Source of the DNA: JALZKA01 sp963786495
Lineage (GTDB): Bacteria > Actinomycetota > Thermoleophilia > Solirubrobacterales > 70-9
DNA length: 64,000 nucleotides
Reading direction: 5' to 3'
Assembly: GCA_963786495.1 (NCBI GenBank)
Contig: CAWAZL010000002.1
Coordinates: 186,001 to 250,000 of the forward strand
Shown here: positions 19,807-32,245 of the stretch, piece by piece
How the letters are laid out: every line of letters begins with the position of its first letter
Numbering within the stretch: position 1 is the first letter of the stretch
Position numbers and translations under genes: made by a program
The notes under the pieces: model-generated
Database searches by the model: none
Seen by the model: only the letters and a program-made list of their open reading frames with translations
Told to the model about the DNA's origin: nothing

Positions 19807-20832
19807 TTACAGCTTGCCGAGCTCGGCCTTGAGGTTCTCGATGACCCCGACCGGCGAGGGATCGATCCCGCGCCTGGCGGCGAGGCAGAGCGAAACGAGG
19901 TCGCCCAGCATGACCGTCCAGAGCATGCGGGCTGTTCGCGTCTCCCCCTCCGCTTCGACCTGAATCAGGCCGGCGGCAGACGACTCGATGAGGTTCGCGG
20001 TCAGCTCGATGCGCTGGCGGGCGCGCGGATGCTGATCGAGGTCGTCCAGGAAGACGGCTGAGAACTGCTCAGAGCCGCCGGTGGGGTCCCAACCGACGAT
20101 CTCGTTGTGGTCCATCTCGGGCAGGGAGTGGGCGAAGGCAGGGATCTTCGCGTTCTCGTTGATCTGCGTCTTCCAGCGATAGGCGACCGACGAGGTGAGG
20201 TCTGACCCGTAGATAACCGGGAACGAGCCGTCGAGCACGTCCGCGATGACGCTCGCGCGCTCGACAAGGGCGTCACGGCTGGCGCGCAGGTGGGCGACGG
20301 CGCCGTCGATCTCGGTGCGGATCGCGGGAGCTGCACCCGCGAGCGTTGCGACCTCGGCCGCGGCAACGAACATGTAGCCAACCGCTGCGCGAGGCTGGAG
20401 CGCTGCGGGGATGGGGATGATCGGCACGTCCGCCTCCCGGGCTGCATCGCCAAGGGCGCCGCCTGTCGTCGCGACTACGCGCTTCGCGCCAACGGCAGCT
20501 GCCGCTTCGAAAGCGGCGAGGGTTTCCTCGGTGTTGCCGGAGTAGCTCGCGCAGAGGACCATTCGCTGGGGCGAGGTCCAGGGCTCGAGGCTGTAGTCGC
20601 GGACGGTCGTGAAGGGCAAGGTCGTCCGGCTTCCGAACGCGCTGCGCGCGAGGTCGCCGCCGATTGCCGAGCCCCCCATCCCGCAGACGACCAGGCCGTT
20701 CGCCTTGGTTGCGGGAATGCGCGCCGACTCGACTCTGAACAGGGCGTCCGAGAGATGGTCGGGCAGGGCCAGGACATCGTCCAGCTGGTTCTGCGAATCG
20801 ATCGCGCGGATGGCTTCAAGGACTGAGCTCAC
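19807..20832 (-). CDS. Bifunctional phosphoglucose/phosphomannose isomerase
   Basis: SIS-fold isomerase of the bacterial/archaeal PGI/PMI family, 341 residues, interconverting glucose-6-P, fructose-6-P and mannose-6-P. Motifs are GLVVCGMGGSAIGGDLARS, CASYSGNTEETLAAFEAA (sugar-phosphate loop) and MDHNEIVGWDP with the family's catalytic His. GTG 20832 overlaps the upstream nucleotidyltransferase stop by 4 bp (GTGA), so the two are co-translated. Together with the flanking pyrophosphorylase and UDP-glucose dehydrogenase it supplies activated sugars for cell-surface glycans. Confidence 0.92.
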   Translation of the reverse strand: MSSVLEAIRAIDSQNQLDDVLALPDHLSDALFRVESARIPATKANGLVVCGMGGSAIGGDLARSAFGSRTTLPFTTVRDYSLEPWTSPQRMVLCASYSGNTEETLAAFEAAAAVGAKRVVATTGGALGDAAREADVPIIPIPAALQPRAAVGYMFVAAAEVATLAGAAPAIRTEIDGAVAHLRASRDALVERASVIADVLDGSFPVIYGSDLTSSVAYRWKTQINENAKIPAFAHSLPEMDHNEIVGWDPTGGSEQFSAVFLDDLDQHPRARQRIELTANLIESSAAGLIQVEAEGETRTARMLWTVMLGDLVSLCLAARRGIDPSPVGVIENLKAELGKL

Positions 20833-21926
20833 GCCGCAACCATGCCAGGTTCCACGCGAGCGTCGTGCTCAAGTCGCGCGCCAGGCTCAATTCGGGCGCC
20901 TTCGCCCACGATCGCGCCGTCCTCGACGACCGCGTTGGCGCCGACCTTGACGCTTGCCGCGAGGATCGCCCCCTCGATCCGCGCGCCCGCCCCCACCTCG
21001 CAATCAGCGTGGAGGACGGAGCCCACGATGACCGCGCCCTCCCCCACGTTCGCGTCGCGACCGATCACGGCGTTGGGGCCAAGCTGCGCTCCGCCGGCGA
21101 CGCCGGCGCCGGACTCGACGAGCACGGGTCCCTCAACGTGGGCGGACCCGTCGACCTCGGCGTGCTCGTCCACGCATACGGCCCTCTCGTCCATTCGCGC
21201 CGCAACCTCGGTCTCGACCCGGCCGGTGAGGATGTCCCAGCTCGCCTGTAGGTAGCGCTCAGGTGTTCCGATGTCCATCCAGTAGCCGTCGAGCCTGAGG
21301 CCGAAGAGCCCCTGGCCGACGAGCCGGGGAAAGATTTCGCGCTCGATCGAGACCGAGCGCCCCGCGGGGATGAGGTCGGCGACCGAGCGCTCGAGGACAT
21401 AGGCGCCCGCGTTCACCTCGTCGGTGTCGATCTCTGCCGCGTCCGGCTTCTCCAGGAACTCGGTGACGGCACCCGTCTTGGAGTCCTTGCGGACGAGTCC
21501 GTAGGAGGTCGGGTCGTCCACGGGGTAGAGAGCGAGCGAGGCGACGGCGTCGCGCTCGGAATGGATGCGCATGTGCTCGCTGAGGTCGAGGTCGGTGAGT
21601 ACGTCGCCGTTCAAGACGAGGAAGCGGTCGGAAAGGAGGCCCTGGTCGGCGGCGAGGCGAATCGGGCCCGCGGTGCCAAGCGGCACGGACTCCTCGACGT
21701 AGCGCACGCGCGGACCGCCTGGGATCTGCTCGCCGAGCGCCGAGCGCAGGTCGTCGGGGCGAAACCCGCACGCCATGACGACGTCCGTGACGCCGTGGCG
21801 ACCGAGCCAGTCCGCCATGAAGCGGATGAACGGGCGATCCACCAGCGGTACCGCCGGCTTTGGCTGCGTGAGGGTGAGCGGATGAAGACGGGTGCCTTGC
21901 CCGCCGACGAGAACGAGCGCCTGCAC
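20829..21926 (-). CDS. NDP-sugar pyrophosphorylase (mannose-1-phosphate guanylyltransferase-like)
   Basis: Nucleotidyltransferase, 365 residues. The N-terminal motif LVGGQGTRLHPLTLTQPKPA is the nucleotide-binding signature; FLVLNGDVLTDLDLSEHM carries the metal-binding Asp. The C-terminal third is a left-handed beta-helix with hexapeptide repeats (AVIGRDANVGEGAVIVGSVL, GARIEGAILAASVKVGANA). The gene order ugd - this gene - PGI/PMI points to GDP-mannose or a related activated sugar. It is a paralogue of the gene at 10453-11482. It abuts ugd at its upstream end. Confidence 0.88.
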   Translation of the reverse strand: MQALVLVGGQGTRLHPLTLTQPKPAVPLVDRPFIRFMADWLGRHGVTDVVMACGFRPDDLRSALGEQIPGGPRVRYVEESVPLGTAGPIRLAADQGLLSDRFLVLNGDVLTDLDLSEHMRIHSERDAVASLALYPVDDPTSYGLVRKDSKTGAVTEFLEKPDAAEIDTDEVNAGAYVLERSVADLIPAGRSVSIEREIFPRLVGQGLFGLRLDGYWMDIGTPERYLQASWDILTGRVETEVAARMDERAVCVDEHAEVDGSAHVEGPVLVESGAGVAGGAQLGPNAVIGRDANVGEGAVIVGSVLHADCEVGAGARIEGAILAASVKVGANAVVEDGAIVGEGARIEPGARLEHDARVEPGMVAA

Positions 21927-23228
21927 TTACTCGCCGCCGCTCTGACCATCCGGCCGGCCGATGCCCTCATACGCGAAGCCCGCGGCGCGGAGCTCACCGG
22001 CGTCGAGGTAGTTGCGCCCGTCGATCAGGACTGCCGAGGCCATCGAGTCGCGTGCGCTTACCCAGTCGAGCTCCGAGAACTCGGGCCACTCGGTAACGAG
22101 GACGACGGCATCGGCGCCCTCGAGCGCCGCCTCGGCTGAAGGAGCCATCTCGACGTCCGGCAGCATCGCCGACGCGCTGTCCTCGGCCACCGGGTCGTAC
22201 GCGACGACCTTCGCGCCCTCGCCCTGTAGCCGTGCCGAGAGGACCAGGCTGGACGCCTCTCGCATGTCGTCGGTGTCCGGCTTGAAGGCCAGGCCGAGCA
22301 ATGCGATCCGCTTGTCGACGAGCGTGCCCAGGTGCTTCTCGAGCTTCGCGATCACGCGGCGCTTCTGAAGCTCGTTCACCTCGATGACGGCGTTGAGGAG
22401 CTGGAAGTGATAGCCCGAGTTGCCGGCAAGCTGCTTGAGGGCGCTCACATCCTTTGGGAAGCATGAGCCCCCATAGCCAATTCCCGCCTTCAAGAAGCTG
22501 GCCCCGATGCGCTCGTCGAGCCCCATGCCGCGGGCAACCTCGGTGACGTCGGCCCCGGTCTGCTCGCACACGTTCGCGATCTCGTTGATGAAGGAGATCT
22601 TCGTGGCGAGGAAGGCGTTCGAGGCGAGCTTGATCATCTCGGCCGAGGCAACGTCGGTGCGCACGATCTCGCCGCCCAGCGGCGCATAGAGGCCCTCGAC
22701 TGCGTCAGCCGCTTCCTCCGAGCCGGCGTCGGCGCCGACGACCACGCGGTCGGGGTGCATGAAGTCCTGGATAGCCGAGCCCTCCTTCAAGAACTCGGGG
22801 CATGAGACGTAGCGCAGGTCGGGCTTGTCGCGGCGGATCGAGGCGCCGGTCCCCGAGGGCACCGTGCTCTTCATGACCAGCGCGTGCTCGGAGTCCTCGG
22901 GAAGCTGCCCGACGACGGAGCGCACGCGCGAAAGGTCGGCGTCGCCCGAATAGGTCGGGGGCGTGTCCACGCAGCAGAAGAGGAGGCGGGCCTCGGAGAG
23001 GACGTCGTCCATCGAGGTCGTGAAGGTGATCCGCTCGGCGTTCTTTGAAAGGAGCTCAGCCAGGCCCGGCTCGTGAATGGTGACCTCGCCGCGGCGGAGC
23101 GACTCGACCTTTTCTGAGTTCACGTCAAGCGCGACTACGCGGTGCCCCAGCTCGGCGAAGCACGTGGCGGTCACCAGGCCCACCCAGCCGACGCCGACGA
23201 CACCTACCTGTTCACGCTCAGTTGCCAT
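21927..23228 (-). CDS. ugd: UDP-glucose 6-dehydrogenase
   Basis: NAD-dependent oxidation of UDP-glucose to UDP-glucuronate, 433 residues. The N-terminal Rossmann motif is VGVVGVGWVGLVTATCFAEL. The active-site motif GIGYGGSCFPKDVSALK contains the nucleophilic Cys. Other family landmarks are VMKSTVPSGT, SCPEFLKEGSAIQDFMHPDR and LLGLAFKPDTDDMREASS. It heads the activated-sugar genes 23.2-19.8 kb, and the LCP-family gene lies 12 bp upstream. UDP-GlcA would feed an acidic cell-surface polymer. Confidence 0.95.
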   Translation of the reverse strand: MATEREQVGVVGVGWVGLVTATCFAELGHRVVALDVNSEKVESLRRGEVTIHEPGLAELLSKNAERITFTTSMDDVLSEARLLFCCVDTPPTYSGDADLSRVRSVVGQLPEDSEHALVMKSTVPSGTGASIRRDKPDLRYVSCPEFLKEGSAIQDFMHPDRVVVGADAGSEEAADAVEGLYAPLGGEIVRTDVASAEMIKLASNAFLATKISFINEIANVCEQTGADVTEVARGMGLDERIGASFLKAGIGYGGSCFPKDVSALKQLAGNSGYHFQLLNAVIEVNELQKRRVIAKLEKHLGTLVDKRIALLGLAFKPDTDDMREASSLVLSARLQGEGAKVVAYDPVAEDSASAMLPDVEMAPSAEAALEGADAVVLVTEWPEFSELDWVSARDSMASAVLIDGRNYLDAGELRAAGFAYEGIGRPDGQSGGE

Positions 23229-23240
23229 GGGCGCGAAAAG

Positions 23241-25238
23241 CTATCCGCCGAGCTCTCGGGTCGACGCCGCCAACTCGAGCATCTGCGCCTCCGTGAGGGC
23301 GTGAGAGAGAGTGTTGATGACCCAGTAGGAGCCCTTTGAGGTCCGCCAACCAACGAGCCGGAGCTTGTCCTGCTCGTAGAAGAGGAGGAACTCGCGACCG
23401 TTGATCGTGCGCGTGTCGCTGGGGTTCTTGAGGATCGGCGGGTCGTCCCAGTTCGTGCCGCTGAACCCGTAGTAATCACCGTAGAGCGGCTGGAACGGGA
23501 TTACGAACTTGTACATCCCGTAGATGTCTTCGCTGTTCGGGCCAAGCAGCGCCGCGGCGCGCGACTCCTCAGAGATCGCGGTATTCGCGCTCTGGACGAG
23601 GCGCGTGGGATAGAAGATCGGAAACTCGAGCTTGCGGTGCTGCAACGTCTTTGCGAACTCCGCTGCCTTCGCCTGCGCCGGGCCCGCGAAATCGACCAGC
23701 GGCGCCTGGGTCGGGGGTTCCGGCTTGGGCTTTTCCTTGTCGTCGCCTCCGCCGCCACCTTCGTTGCCGCCACCCGAGCTCGGCTCGGCGGCCTGCTCCG
23801 GCGGGGCTTCGTCAAGATCGCTGCCGAGGAACTGCTCGACCGCGGCGTCGACCTCTGCGGGTGATGCGACCACCCCGCCATCGGGCGAGAGTTTGCCGAA
23901 GTCGACCTGGCGGACCGGCGCGTTCCTGACCGAAGCGAACGTCTTCAGCATCCCCACGATGGCCGACGCGCTGTCGATGTCAGAGGACGTGTTCTCGGTG
24001 AAGATGTCGATGTACTCCTCGCCGTTGCCGAAGAACGGCAGAAGCTCGCCCGGGGGGATGCGCTGACGCGCCTCGCGGATGAAGTCCTGCTGGCGCGCAC
24101 CGCGCACGAGGTCGTTGTCAGTGTGGCGGTAGCGGACGTACTGAAGGGCCTTGTACCCGCAGAGCTTCTGGTAGCCCGCCTCGACGTCGATCTCTGCGTA
24201 CTCGCCTCCGACCGGGTTGAAGTAGTGGCGGTCAACGTCGATGTAGACGCAGCCGATTGCGTTTACCGCTTCGAGGAAGCCGCCGAAGTCGACGTTCACG
24301 ACGTGGTTGATCGGGATGTCCAGATAGTTGGTGATCGTCTTGATCGCGAGCGTTTCGCCGCCCCCTGTCGGATCTTCCTGCTGTCCATAGGAGTAGGCGG
24401 CATTGATCTTGGTCGTCCCGTATCCCGGGATCGGCACTTCCAGGTCGCGCGGCAACGACATCAGCGAGAGGAACCCTGAGTCCTTGTCGGGGTCAACTCG
24501 CAGGAGGATCGCCGTGTCTGAGCGCCCAGGATCGCCCACCGTGGTCTCACGCTTGTCGGAGCCGAGAATGAGGATCGTCTGGGGCGCTCCGCCTTCGACC
24601 GTCTCGAGCTGCTGGCGCGCCGCCGATAGCGATGAGTCGTTGAGGCCCTTGGCGATGTCGTTGAGGAAAAGGAGGAATGAGACGGCGGTCGCCGCGGCCA
24701 TCGAGGAGACGATCACGAACGCCGCCGCCGTGAAGCGCCAGCCAATGCGGCGCTTGGGCGGCTTGCCGACGCCTTCATCGCCTTCTTCTGCGGCTGCGGC
24801 GGCTGCAACCGGAGGTGCGGCCGCTGGCGGCTGGACCTTGTGCGAGCCGGTCGTGACCTGGTGCGAGAACGACGACTTCTCGGCGCGCTTCGCCAGGCCG
24901 GCGTGGGCCGCCTCGCGCTGAGCCTCGACGTCCGACAGGGTGAGGGTGTCCGCTTCGATCGTTTCCCCGCTGACCTGAGGCGGTGGGACGACGATGGTGT
25001 CGTCGACGGGGGGTTCAGCGTCGTCGGCCTCCTCGACCTCTTCGGCGGGGGACACAGCGTCGACTGTGGGGACAGGCACCTTGTCCTCGGCAGGCTCATC
25101 TGCCTCGGCAGCGTCGGAGCCAGTCCCCGCGCTCGGTTCTTGCCGTGCCTTGCCGGCGAAGGTTGAGGGTGGCGGGATGTCTGGGGTCTCGTCACCGTCC
25201 TGCTCGTCTTCGTTGTCGGGCAGCTCTTCGTCGGTCAT
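23241..25238 (-). CDS. LytR-CpsA-Psr (LCP) family glycopolymer transferase with long acidic N-terminus
   Basis: LCP-family enzyme that attaches undecaprenyl-linked glycopolymers to peptidoglycan, 665 residues. The start is ATG 25238, in a 4-bp ATGA overlap with the upstream peptidase stop. A cytosolic Glu/Asp/Pro-rich region (about 1-165) leads to a TM helix (RFTAAAFVIVSSMAAATAV). The LCP domain follows: ILILGSDKRETTVGDPGRSD, SLMSLPRDLEVPIPGYGTTK (conserved Arg-Asp), INAAYSYG and YKALQYVRYRHTDNDLVRG. A Pro/Gly/Glu linker and a C-terminal domain of about 150 residues (from FPIFYPTRL) of unknown function follow. Neighbouring sugar-precursor genes support the role. Confidence 0.9.
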   Translation of the reverse strand: MTDEELPDNEDEQDGDETPDIPPPSTFAGKARQEPSAGTGSDAAEADEPAEDKVPVPTVDAVSPAEEVEEADDAEPPVDDTIVVPPPQVSGETIEADTLTLSDVEAQREAAHAGLAKRAEKSSFSHQVTTGSHKVQPPAAAPPVAAAAAAEEGDEGVGKPPKRRIGWRFTAAAFVIVSSMAAATAVSFLLFLNDIAKGLNDSSLSAARQQLETVEGGAPQTILILGSDKRETTVGDPGRSDTAILLRVDPDKDSGFLSLMSLPRDLEVPIPGYGTTKINAAYSYGQQEDPTGGGETLAIKTITNYLDIPINHVVNVDFGGFLEAVNAIGCVYIDVDRHYFNPVGGEYAEIDVEAGYQKLCGYKALQYVRYRHTDNDLVRGARQQDFIREARQRIPPGELLPFFGNGEEYIDIFTENTSSDIDSASAIVGMLKTFASVRNAPVRQVDFGKLSPDGGVVASPAEVDAAVEQFLGSDLDEAPPEQAAEPSSGGGNEGGGGGDDKEKPKPEPPTQAPLVDFAGPAQAKAAEFAKTLQHRKLEFPIFYPTRLVQSANTAISEESRAAALLGPNSEDIYGMYKFVIPFQPLYGDYYGFSGTNWDDPPILKNPSDTRTINGREFLLFYEQDKLRLVGWRTSKGSYWVINTLSHALTEAQMLELAASTRELGG

Positions 25239-26332
25239 GCCGGTGGCCCTGGGTTCATGCGGGTGGGCAGTGAGGCGACGAAGTCGGAGATGGTGCGGCG
25301 GTAGCTGGAGAGCGACGGGATCGAGACCCACTCGTCGGGGCCATGGTGGCCGGCGCCTGAAGGCCCGAACTCGACCGTGGGAATGCCCGCCTTGAGGAAC
25401 GAGACCGCGTCCGAGGCGCCATGGCGGCCGATCGTCGTGACCTCCTCGGGATGATGCGGCGAGGCGGCGTCGCGAAGTGCCGAGACGAAGGGCGACTGCG
25501 GGTCGACCAGGGCGGGTGGTCGATGGAAGGTCGAGATGACCTCAGCGCCGTCGATCGCCGACACCTCTTTCAGGATCGTTTCGGGCTCCTGCTCCGGCAG
25601 GTAGCGAACGTCGACATCGATCACGCAAGCGTCTGGCACCTTGTTGAGCGCATCGCCCCCGAGGATGCGTCCTAGATTGATCGAGGGGCGGTCGTAGAGC
25701 TCCGAGCTCTCCTGGGCAAAGGGTAGAGATTCGATCTCGCGGAAAACCTCGATGGCGCGCAGGATCGCGTTCCGCCCCAGCCACGGCGTGGCGCCGTGCG
25801 CTGCGTGGCCACCAACGTTGATGCGCATGGCAAAAACACCCTTCGCGGCCACTCCAACGAGCATGTCCGTTGGTTCGCCGGTAATCGCGAAATCCCCCTT
25901 GAAACCCTCCGCGACGAGCAGGTCAGCTCCTCGCTCCTGCTCCTCCTCGGACTCCTCGTCAGGCACGATCCCGAGCCTGCACCGCACGCCCTCCACGTTC
26001 TGAAGGTCGGCGATCGAAAGCATCAGCGCCGCCAGGCCGCCCTTCATGTCATATGCGCCGCGCCCGTAGAGGCGCTCGCCGTCCACCCGCGCCTCGAACT
26101 GCTCGGCATGGCCAGGCACGACGTCCATGTGGCCGTGAAGGAGAACCGTGATCGGCGCGTCGACCGGGCCCGCGTCGGCCACGAGGACCGGCAGGTCACG
26201 CACGGTCAGCTCATGAACCGTCACATCCCGAGCCTCGAGCCACCCACGCACGAACCCCGCACAGAGGCTCACGCCCTGCGCGTTCGAGGAATCGAAGCCG
26301 ATCAGCTTCTCGGTGAGAAGACGCTCGTCCAT
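25235..26332 (-). CDS. M20-family metallopeptidase (DapE/ArgE/CPG2-like)
   Basis: Zinc amidohydrolase of the M20 family, 365 residues. Metal ligands and catalytic residues are visible: VLLHGHMDVVPGH (His, then Asp), GRGAYDMKGGLAALM (bridging Asp), GIVPDEESEEEQ (catalytic Glu then Glu ligand), and the C-terminal ligand His in GPSGAGHHGPDEW. The lid domain carries MRINVGGHAAHGATPWLGRNA. Such enzymes act on N-acyl amino acids, dipeptides or succinyl-diaminopimelate; the substrate is unclear. It is coupled to the LCP gene by an ATGA overlap and lies just downstream of atpC. Confidence 0.88.
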   Translation of the reverse strand: MDERLLTEKLIGFDSSNAQGVSLCAGFVRGWLEARDVTVHELTVRDLPVLVADAGPVDAPITVLLHGHMDVVPGHAEQFEARVDGERLYGRGAYDMKGGLAALMLSIADLQNVEGVRCRLGIVPDEESEEEQERGADLLVAEGFKGDFAITGEPTDMLVGVAAKGVFAMRINVGGHAAHGATPWLGRNAILRAIEVFREIESLPFAQESSELYDRPSINLGRILGGDALNKVPDACVIDVDVRYLPEQEPETILKEVSAIDGAEVISTFHRPPALVDPQSPFVSALRDAASPHHPEEVTTIGRHGASDAVSFLKAGIPTVEFGPSGAGHHGPDEWVSIPSLSSYRRTISDFVASLPTRMNPGPPA

Positions 26333-26350
26333 GGACGAGAGAATCTAGAG

Positions 26351-26773
26351 CTAGGACGCTTCGGCGATTTTGATGAAGGCTTCGGCTCGGGCCTTGTCGC
26401 GCACCGCTTGTTCCTCGGCGGCTGAGCCTTCCTCGGCCTCTTCGATGCGCTTTTCGGCGTCTTCGAGCTTTGACTTCAGCTCGGAGGTGTCCAGCTTGTC
26501 CGGCTCGACGGCCTCGGCGATGAGGACTCGCGCGCGGTTGGCGAAAACCTCGAGCCATCCCTCGCCCTGGGCGAAGCGGCTGTCCGGCTCGGAGCCTTCC
26601 GACTCGTACAGGCGCAGCTCGTTCGGCACCAGCCGGGCGACGATCGGGGCGTGCCGCGCGCGGATGCCCACTTCGCCCGTCGTGGTGCGGGTGGAGAGCT
26701 GCCAGAGCTCACCGCGGTAGACCTCACCCTCCGGGGTCAGGACCTCCGCCTCGAACTTGTGCTCGTCGGCCAA
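26351..26773 (-). CDS. atpC: F1 ATP synthase epsilon subunit
   Basis: Epsilon subunit of the central stalk, 140 residues. The N-terminal beta-sandwich is clear (HKFEAEVLTPEGEVYRGELW, TTTGEVGIRARHAPIVARLV), followed by a two-helix C-terminal domain (LDTSELKSKLEDAEKRIEEA ... AVRDKARAEAFIKIA). It is the last gene of the atp operon, 6 bp after atpD. The helical hairpin is known in this family to inhibit ATP hydrolysis. Confidence 0.96.
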   Translation of the reverse strand: MADEHKFEAEVLTPEGEVYRGELWQLSTRTTTGEVGIRARHAPIVARLVPNELRLYESEGSEPDSRFAQGEGWLEVFANRARVLIAEAVEPDKLDTSELKSKLEDAEKRIEEAEEGSAAEEQAVRDKARAEAFIKIAEAS

Positions 26774-26779
26774 GGCGGA

Positions 26780-28396
<1,617 letters not shown>

Positions 28397-28410
28397 TTGT
28401 TTCTTTCTCC

Positions 28411-29331
28411 TTAACCGAGCGCCTCGGCGCCCGCGACTACTTCAAGAATTTCCTGAGTGATCTCTGACTGACGAACCCGGTTCATCTCCCGGGTGAGGTC
28501 GTCGATCATCTCCTCAGCGTTCTCAGATGCCGACCGCATCGCCGTCATCCGTGCGCCCAACTCCGACGCGGACGACTCGAGGAGGGCACGGTAGACCGAC
28601 AGGTCCACGTACTCCTCGATAAGCATCGGCAAGAGTGTCTCCGCGTCCGGCTCGTGGATCATGTCCGAGCGCTGATGCGCCTCGGCGAGATCCTCGTCCG
28701 AGTAGCCCTCCTCCTCGGGGATGCCCTCGCCGAAGACCTCGGCTTCCGACATCGGAAGGAGCGTCTGGCGGCGCACGTACTGCGTGAGCGGCGAGACGTA
28801 GCGGTTGTAGACGAGATCGACCTTGTCGATGTCGCCGTCGCGAAAGGCTGCGGTCAGGTCGCGCGAGATGTCGCGGGCATCCGTGAACGACGGTCGCTCG
28901 GTGAACCCGACGTATGACTCGACGACGTTCTCTCCGCGGAAGGTCATGGTCGAGGAGCCTCGGCGGCCGACCACGCGGTACTCGGTCTCGGCCGACTCCT
29001 CGCGCTGGTACTCGCGCTTCAAGCGAACTCCCTCGCGGATGATCTGAGTGTTGAAGGCGCCCGCCAACCCGCGGTCGCCCGTGACGAGCACGATGCCGAC
29101 GGTCGAAACGTCGCGCGTCTCCATGAGCGGGATGCGCTTCGCCATCTCCTTGTCACCCTCGGCGACCTCACGCGTGAGCTTGCGGATCGCCTGCGCGTAC
29201 GGGCGCATGTGCTCGATCCGCTGCTCGGCGCGCCGCAAGCGCGCAGCCGCGACCATCTCCATCGCCCGCGTGATCTTGCGGATGTTCTTGACGGAGTTGA
29301 TCCGCGCCGTGACTTCCTTGCGCGTCGCCAT
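28411..29331 (-). CDS. atpG: F1 ATP synthase gamma subunit
   Basis: Rotating central-stalk subunit, 306 residues. The N-terminal coiled-coil helix starts RKEVTARINSVKNIRKITRA and MEMVAAARLRRAEQRI, and the C-terminal helix contains LGARMTAMRSASENAEEMID and LTREMNRVRQSEITQEILEV, both strongly conserved. A middle insertion of about 20 residues (GEGIPEEEGYSDEDLAEAHQ) is acidic. ATG 29331 lies between atpA and atpD. Confidence 0.96.
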   Translation of the reverse strand: MATRKEVTARINSVKNIRKITRAMEMVAAARLRRAEQRIEHMRPYAQAIRKLTREVAEGDKEMAKRIPLMETRDVSTVGIVLVTGDRGLAGAFNTQIIREGVRLKREYQREESAETEYRVVGRRGSSTMTFRGENVVESYVGFTERPSFTDARDISRDLTAAFRDGDIDKVDLVYNRYVSPLTQYVRRQTLLPMSEAEVFGEGIPEEEGYSDEDLAEAHQRSDMIHEPDAETLLPMLIEEYVDLSVYRALLESSASELGARMTAMRSASENAEEMIDDLTREMNRVRQSEITQEILEVVAGAEALG

Positions 29332-29403
29332 GGGTTACGAGCTCTCGCTCTCCTCCGCTTCGTCGTCGGAGTCGCTATCGGCGTCCTCTTCTCGATCGCC
29401 TGT

Positions 29404-29455
29404 GGGGTCAGACCCCTCATCAGGTTCATCTTCCGATTCCGATTCGTCAGCGGGG

Positions 29456-29464
<9 letters not shown>
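29404..29464. repeat. Two GGGGTCAGACCCC palindromes at the atpA 3' end
   Basis: Copies at 29404-29416 and 29452-29464. On the minus strand the second supplies the TGA (29458-29456) at which the intact atpA frame stops. In the alternative acidic frame both copies encode Gly-Ser-Asp-Pro. Confidence 0.9.
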
Positions 29465-31075
<1,611 letters not shown>

Positions 31076-31112
31076 TCTTCTTCAGCTCCTTTTCATGAGT
31101 CGCGCCAGGCGG

Positions 31113-31646
31113 CTAAACCGCCTGCGCGACTTCCTTTCTCAGTCTGTTCAGCTTCTCGCGCAGGCTGGCGTCAAGCACCATGTTCCCCACACGAAGGACA
31201 AGGCCGCCGAGGATCTCCTCGTCGACATTCGCCTCTAGATCAATCTTTTTGTCCGTCTGGCGCTCGATCTCGTCACCGACGCGCTTCACGACCGCATCCG
31301 AGAGCGGCACGGCACTGGTGATGCGGACCTCGAGGCGCTTGTTCTCCTCGGCCCAGAGCTCGTCGAAATAGGTCCGGATACGAAAGATCGCGGGCATCCG
31401 GTGCTTCTCGGCGAGAAGGGACAGGAAGTTCGAGAACTCGTCCGAAGCGCCGTCGACCGCCTTCTCGATGCCATCGCGCTTCTCCTGCGAGGAGAAGTAC
31501 GGGCTGAAGAAGAAGACCTGAAGCTCACGATCCTCGTCGAGGGCGTCGGCGAACTCGCCCAGCTCCGAGCGAATCTCGTCGATCTTGCCCTCTTCTTTGG
31601 CGACGTCGAACAGGGCGTCGCCATATACACGTGCGATCTCTTCCAT
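31113..31646 (-). CDS. atpH: F1Fo ATP synthase delta subunit
   Basis: Peripheral-stalk delta (OSCP) subunit, 177 residues. The N-terminal six-helix bundle begins IARVYGDALFDVAKEEGKID; EVRITSAVPLSDAVVKRVGD and the closing strand VDEEILGGLVLRVGNMVLDA with SLREKLNRLRKEV are the typical C-terminal signature. It is a separate protein, unlike the b-delta fusion of mycobacteria. It lies between atpF and atpA with 11- and 37-bp gaps. Confidence 0.95.
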   Translation of the reverse strand: MEEIARVYGDALFDVAKEEGKIDEIRSELGEFADALDEDRELQVFFFSPYFSSQEKRDGIEKAVDGASDEFSNFLSLLAEKHRMPAIFRIRTYFDELWAEENKRLEVRITSAVPLSDAVVKRVGDEIERQTDKKIDLEANVDEEILGGLVLRVGNMVLDASLREKLNRLRKEVAQAV

Positions 31647-31657
31647 TGAGCCTTCCG

Positions 31658-32236
31658 CTACTCCGAGCGCTCCGCGCCGGCGAGAGCTGAGAAGTCCAGC
31701 TCCGAGAGCGCTTCCTCGATGAGCTTCTGGTGGTCCTCGTCCGTGAGGGACTTCTTGGTCACCTTCTCGGTGGCGAGCACCGTCAGGTCGGCGACCTCGC
31801 GGCGGATCCCGTCCAGCGAGCGGCGCGTTTCGGCCTCGATGTCTTTGCGCGCAGAAGCGACGAGCTCCTCGCGCTTGGCCTTGCCTTCAGCGGTCGCCTC
31901 AGAGACGGCATTCTCGGCAGACTTGCGGGCGCGGGCCGAGATGTCGTCAGCCTGCTCGCGAGCCTCTTTCAGCCGTGCGCGGTACTCCTTGAGGATCTCG
32001 TCCGCCTCGGCTCGCTGCTTTTCGGATGCCTCGATGTTCTCGCGAACGGCGTTGGCCCGCTTCTCGAGCGCCTCGGCGATCTTCGGGAAGGCGGTCCTCT
32101 TCAAGAACCACATCGTGAAGAGGAAGAGGACAAGCGTCCAGATCATCAGGCCGAGGCCCGGTGAGACCAGGAAGCTGCCGCCCTCGTCAGTGGCAGCGAG
32201 GGGCAGGAGCCCAGTTATGTCGGTCAGGTACTCCAC
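31658..32236 (-). CDS. atpF: Fo ATP synthase b subunit
   Basis: Peripheral-stalk b subunit, 192 residues. A short periplasmic leader (EYLTDITGLLPLAATDEGGS) precedes one TM helix (LGLMIWTLVLFLFTMWFLKR), then a long right-handed coiled coil rich in Ala, Glu and Arg (ANAVRENIEASEKQRAEADE to AETRRSLDGIRREVADLTVL). The C-terminus LTDEDHQKLIEEALSEL binds delta. Position in the operon between c and delta is standard. Confidence 0.95.
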   Translation of the reverse strand: MEYLTDITGLLPLAATDEGGSFLVSPGLGLMIWTLVLFLFTMWFLKRTAFPKIAEALEKRANAVRENIEASEKQRAEADEILKEYRARLKEAREQADDISARARKSAENAVSEATAEGKAKREELVASARKDIEAETRRSLDGIRREVADLTVLATEKVTKKSLTDEDHQKLIEEALSELDFSALAGAERSE

Positions 32237-32245
32237 GCGTTCGGC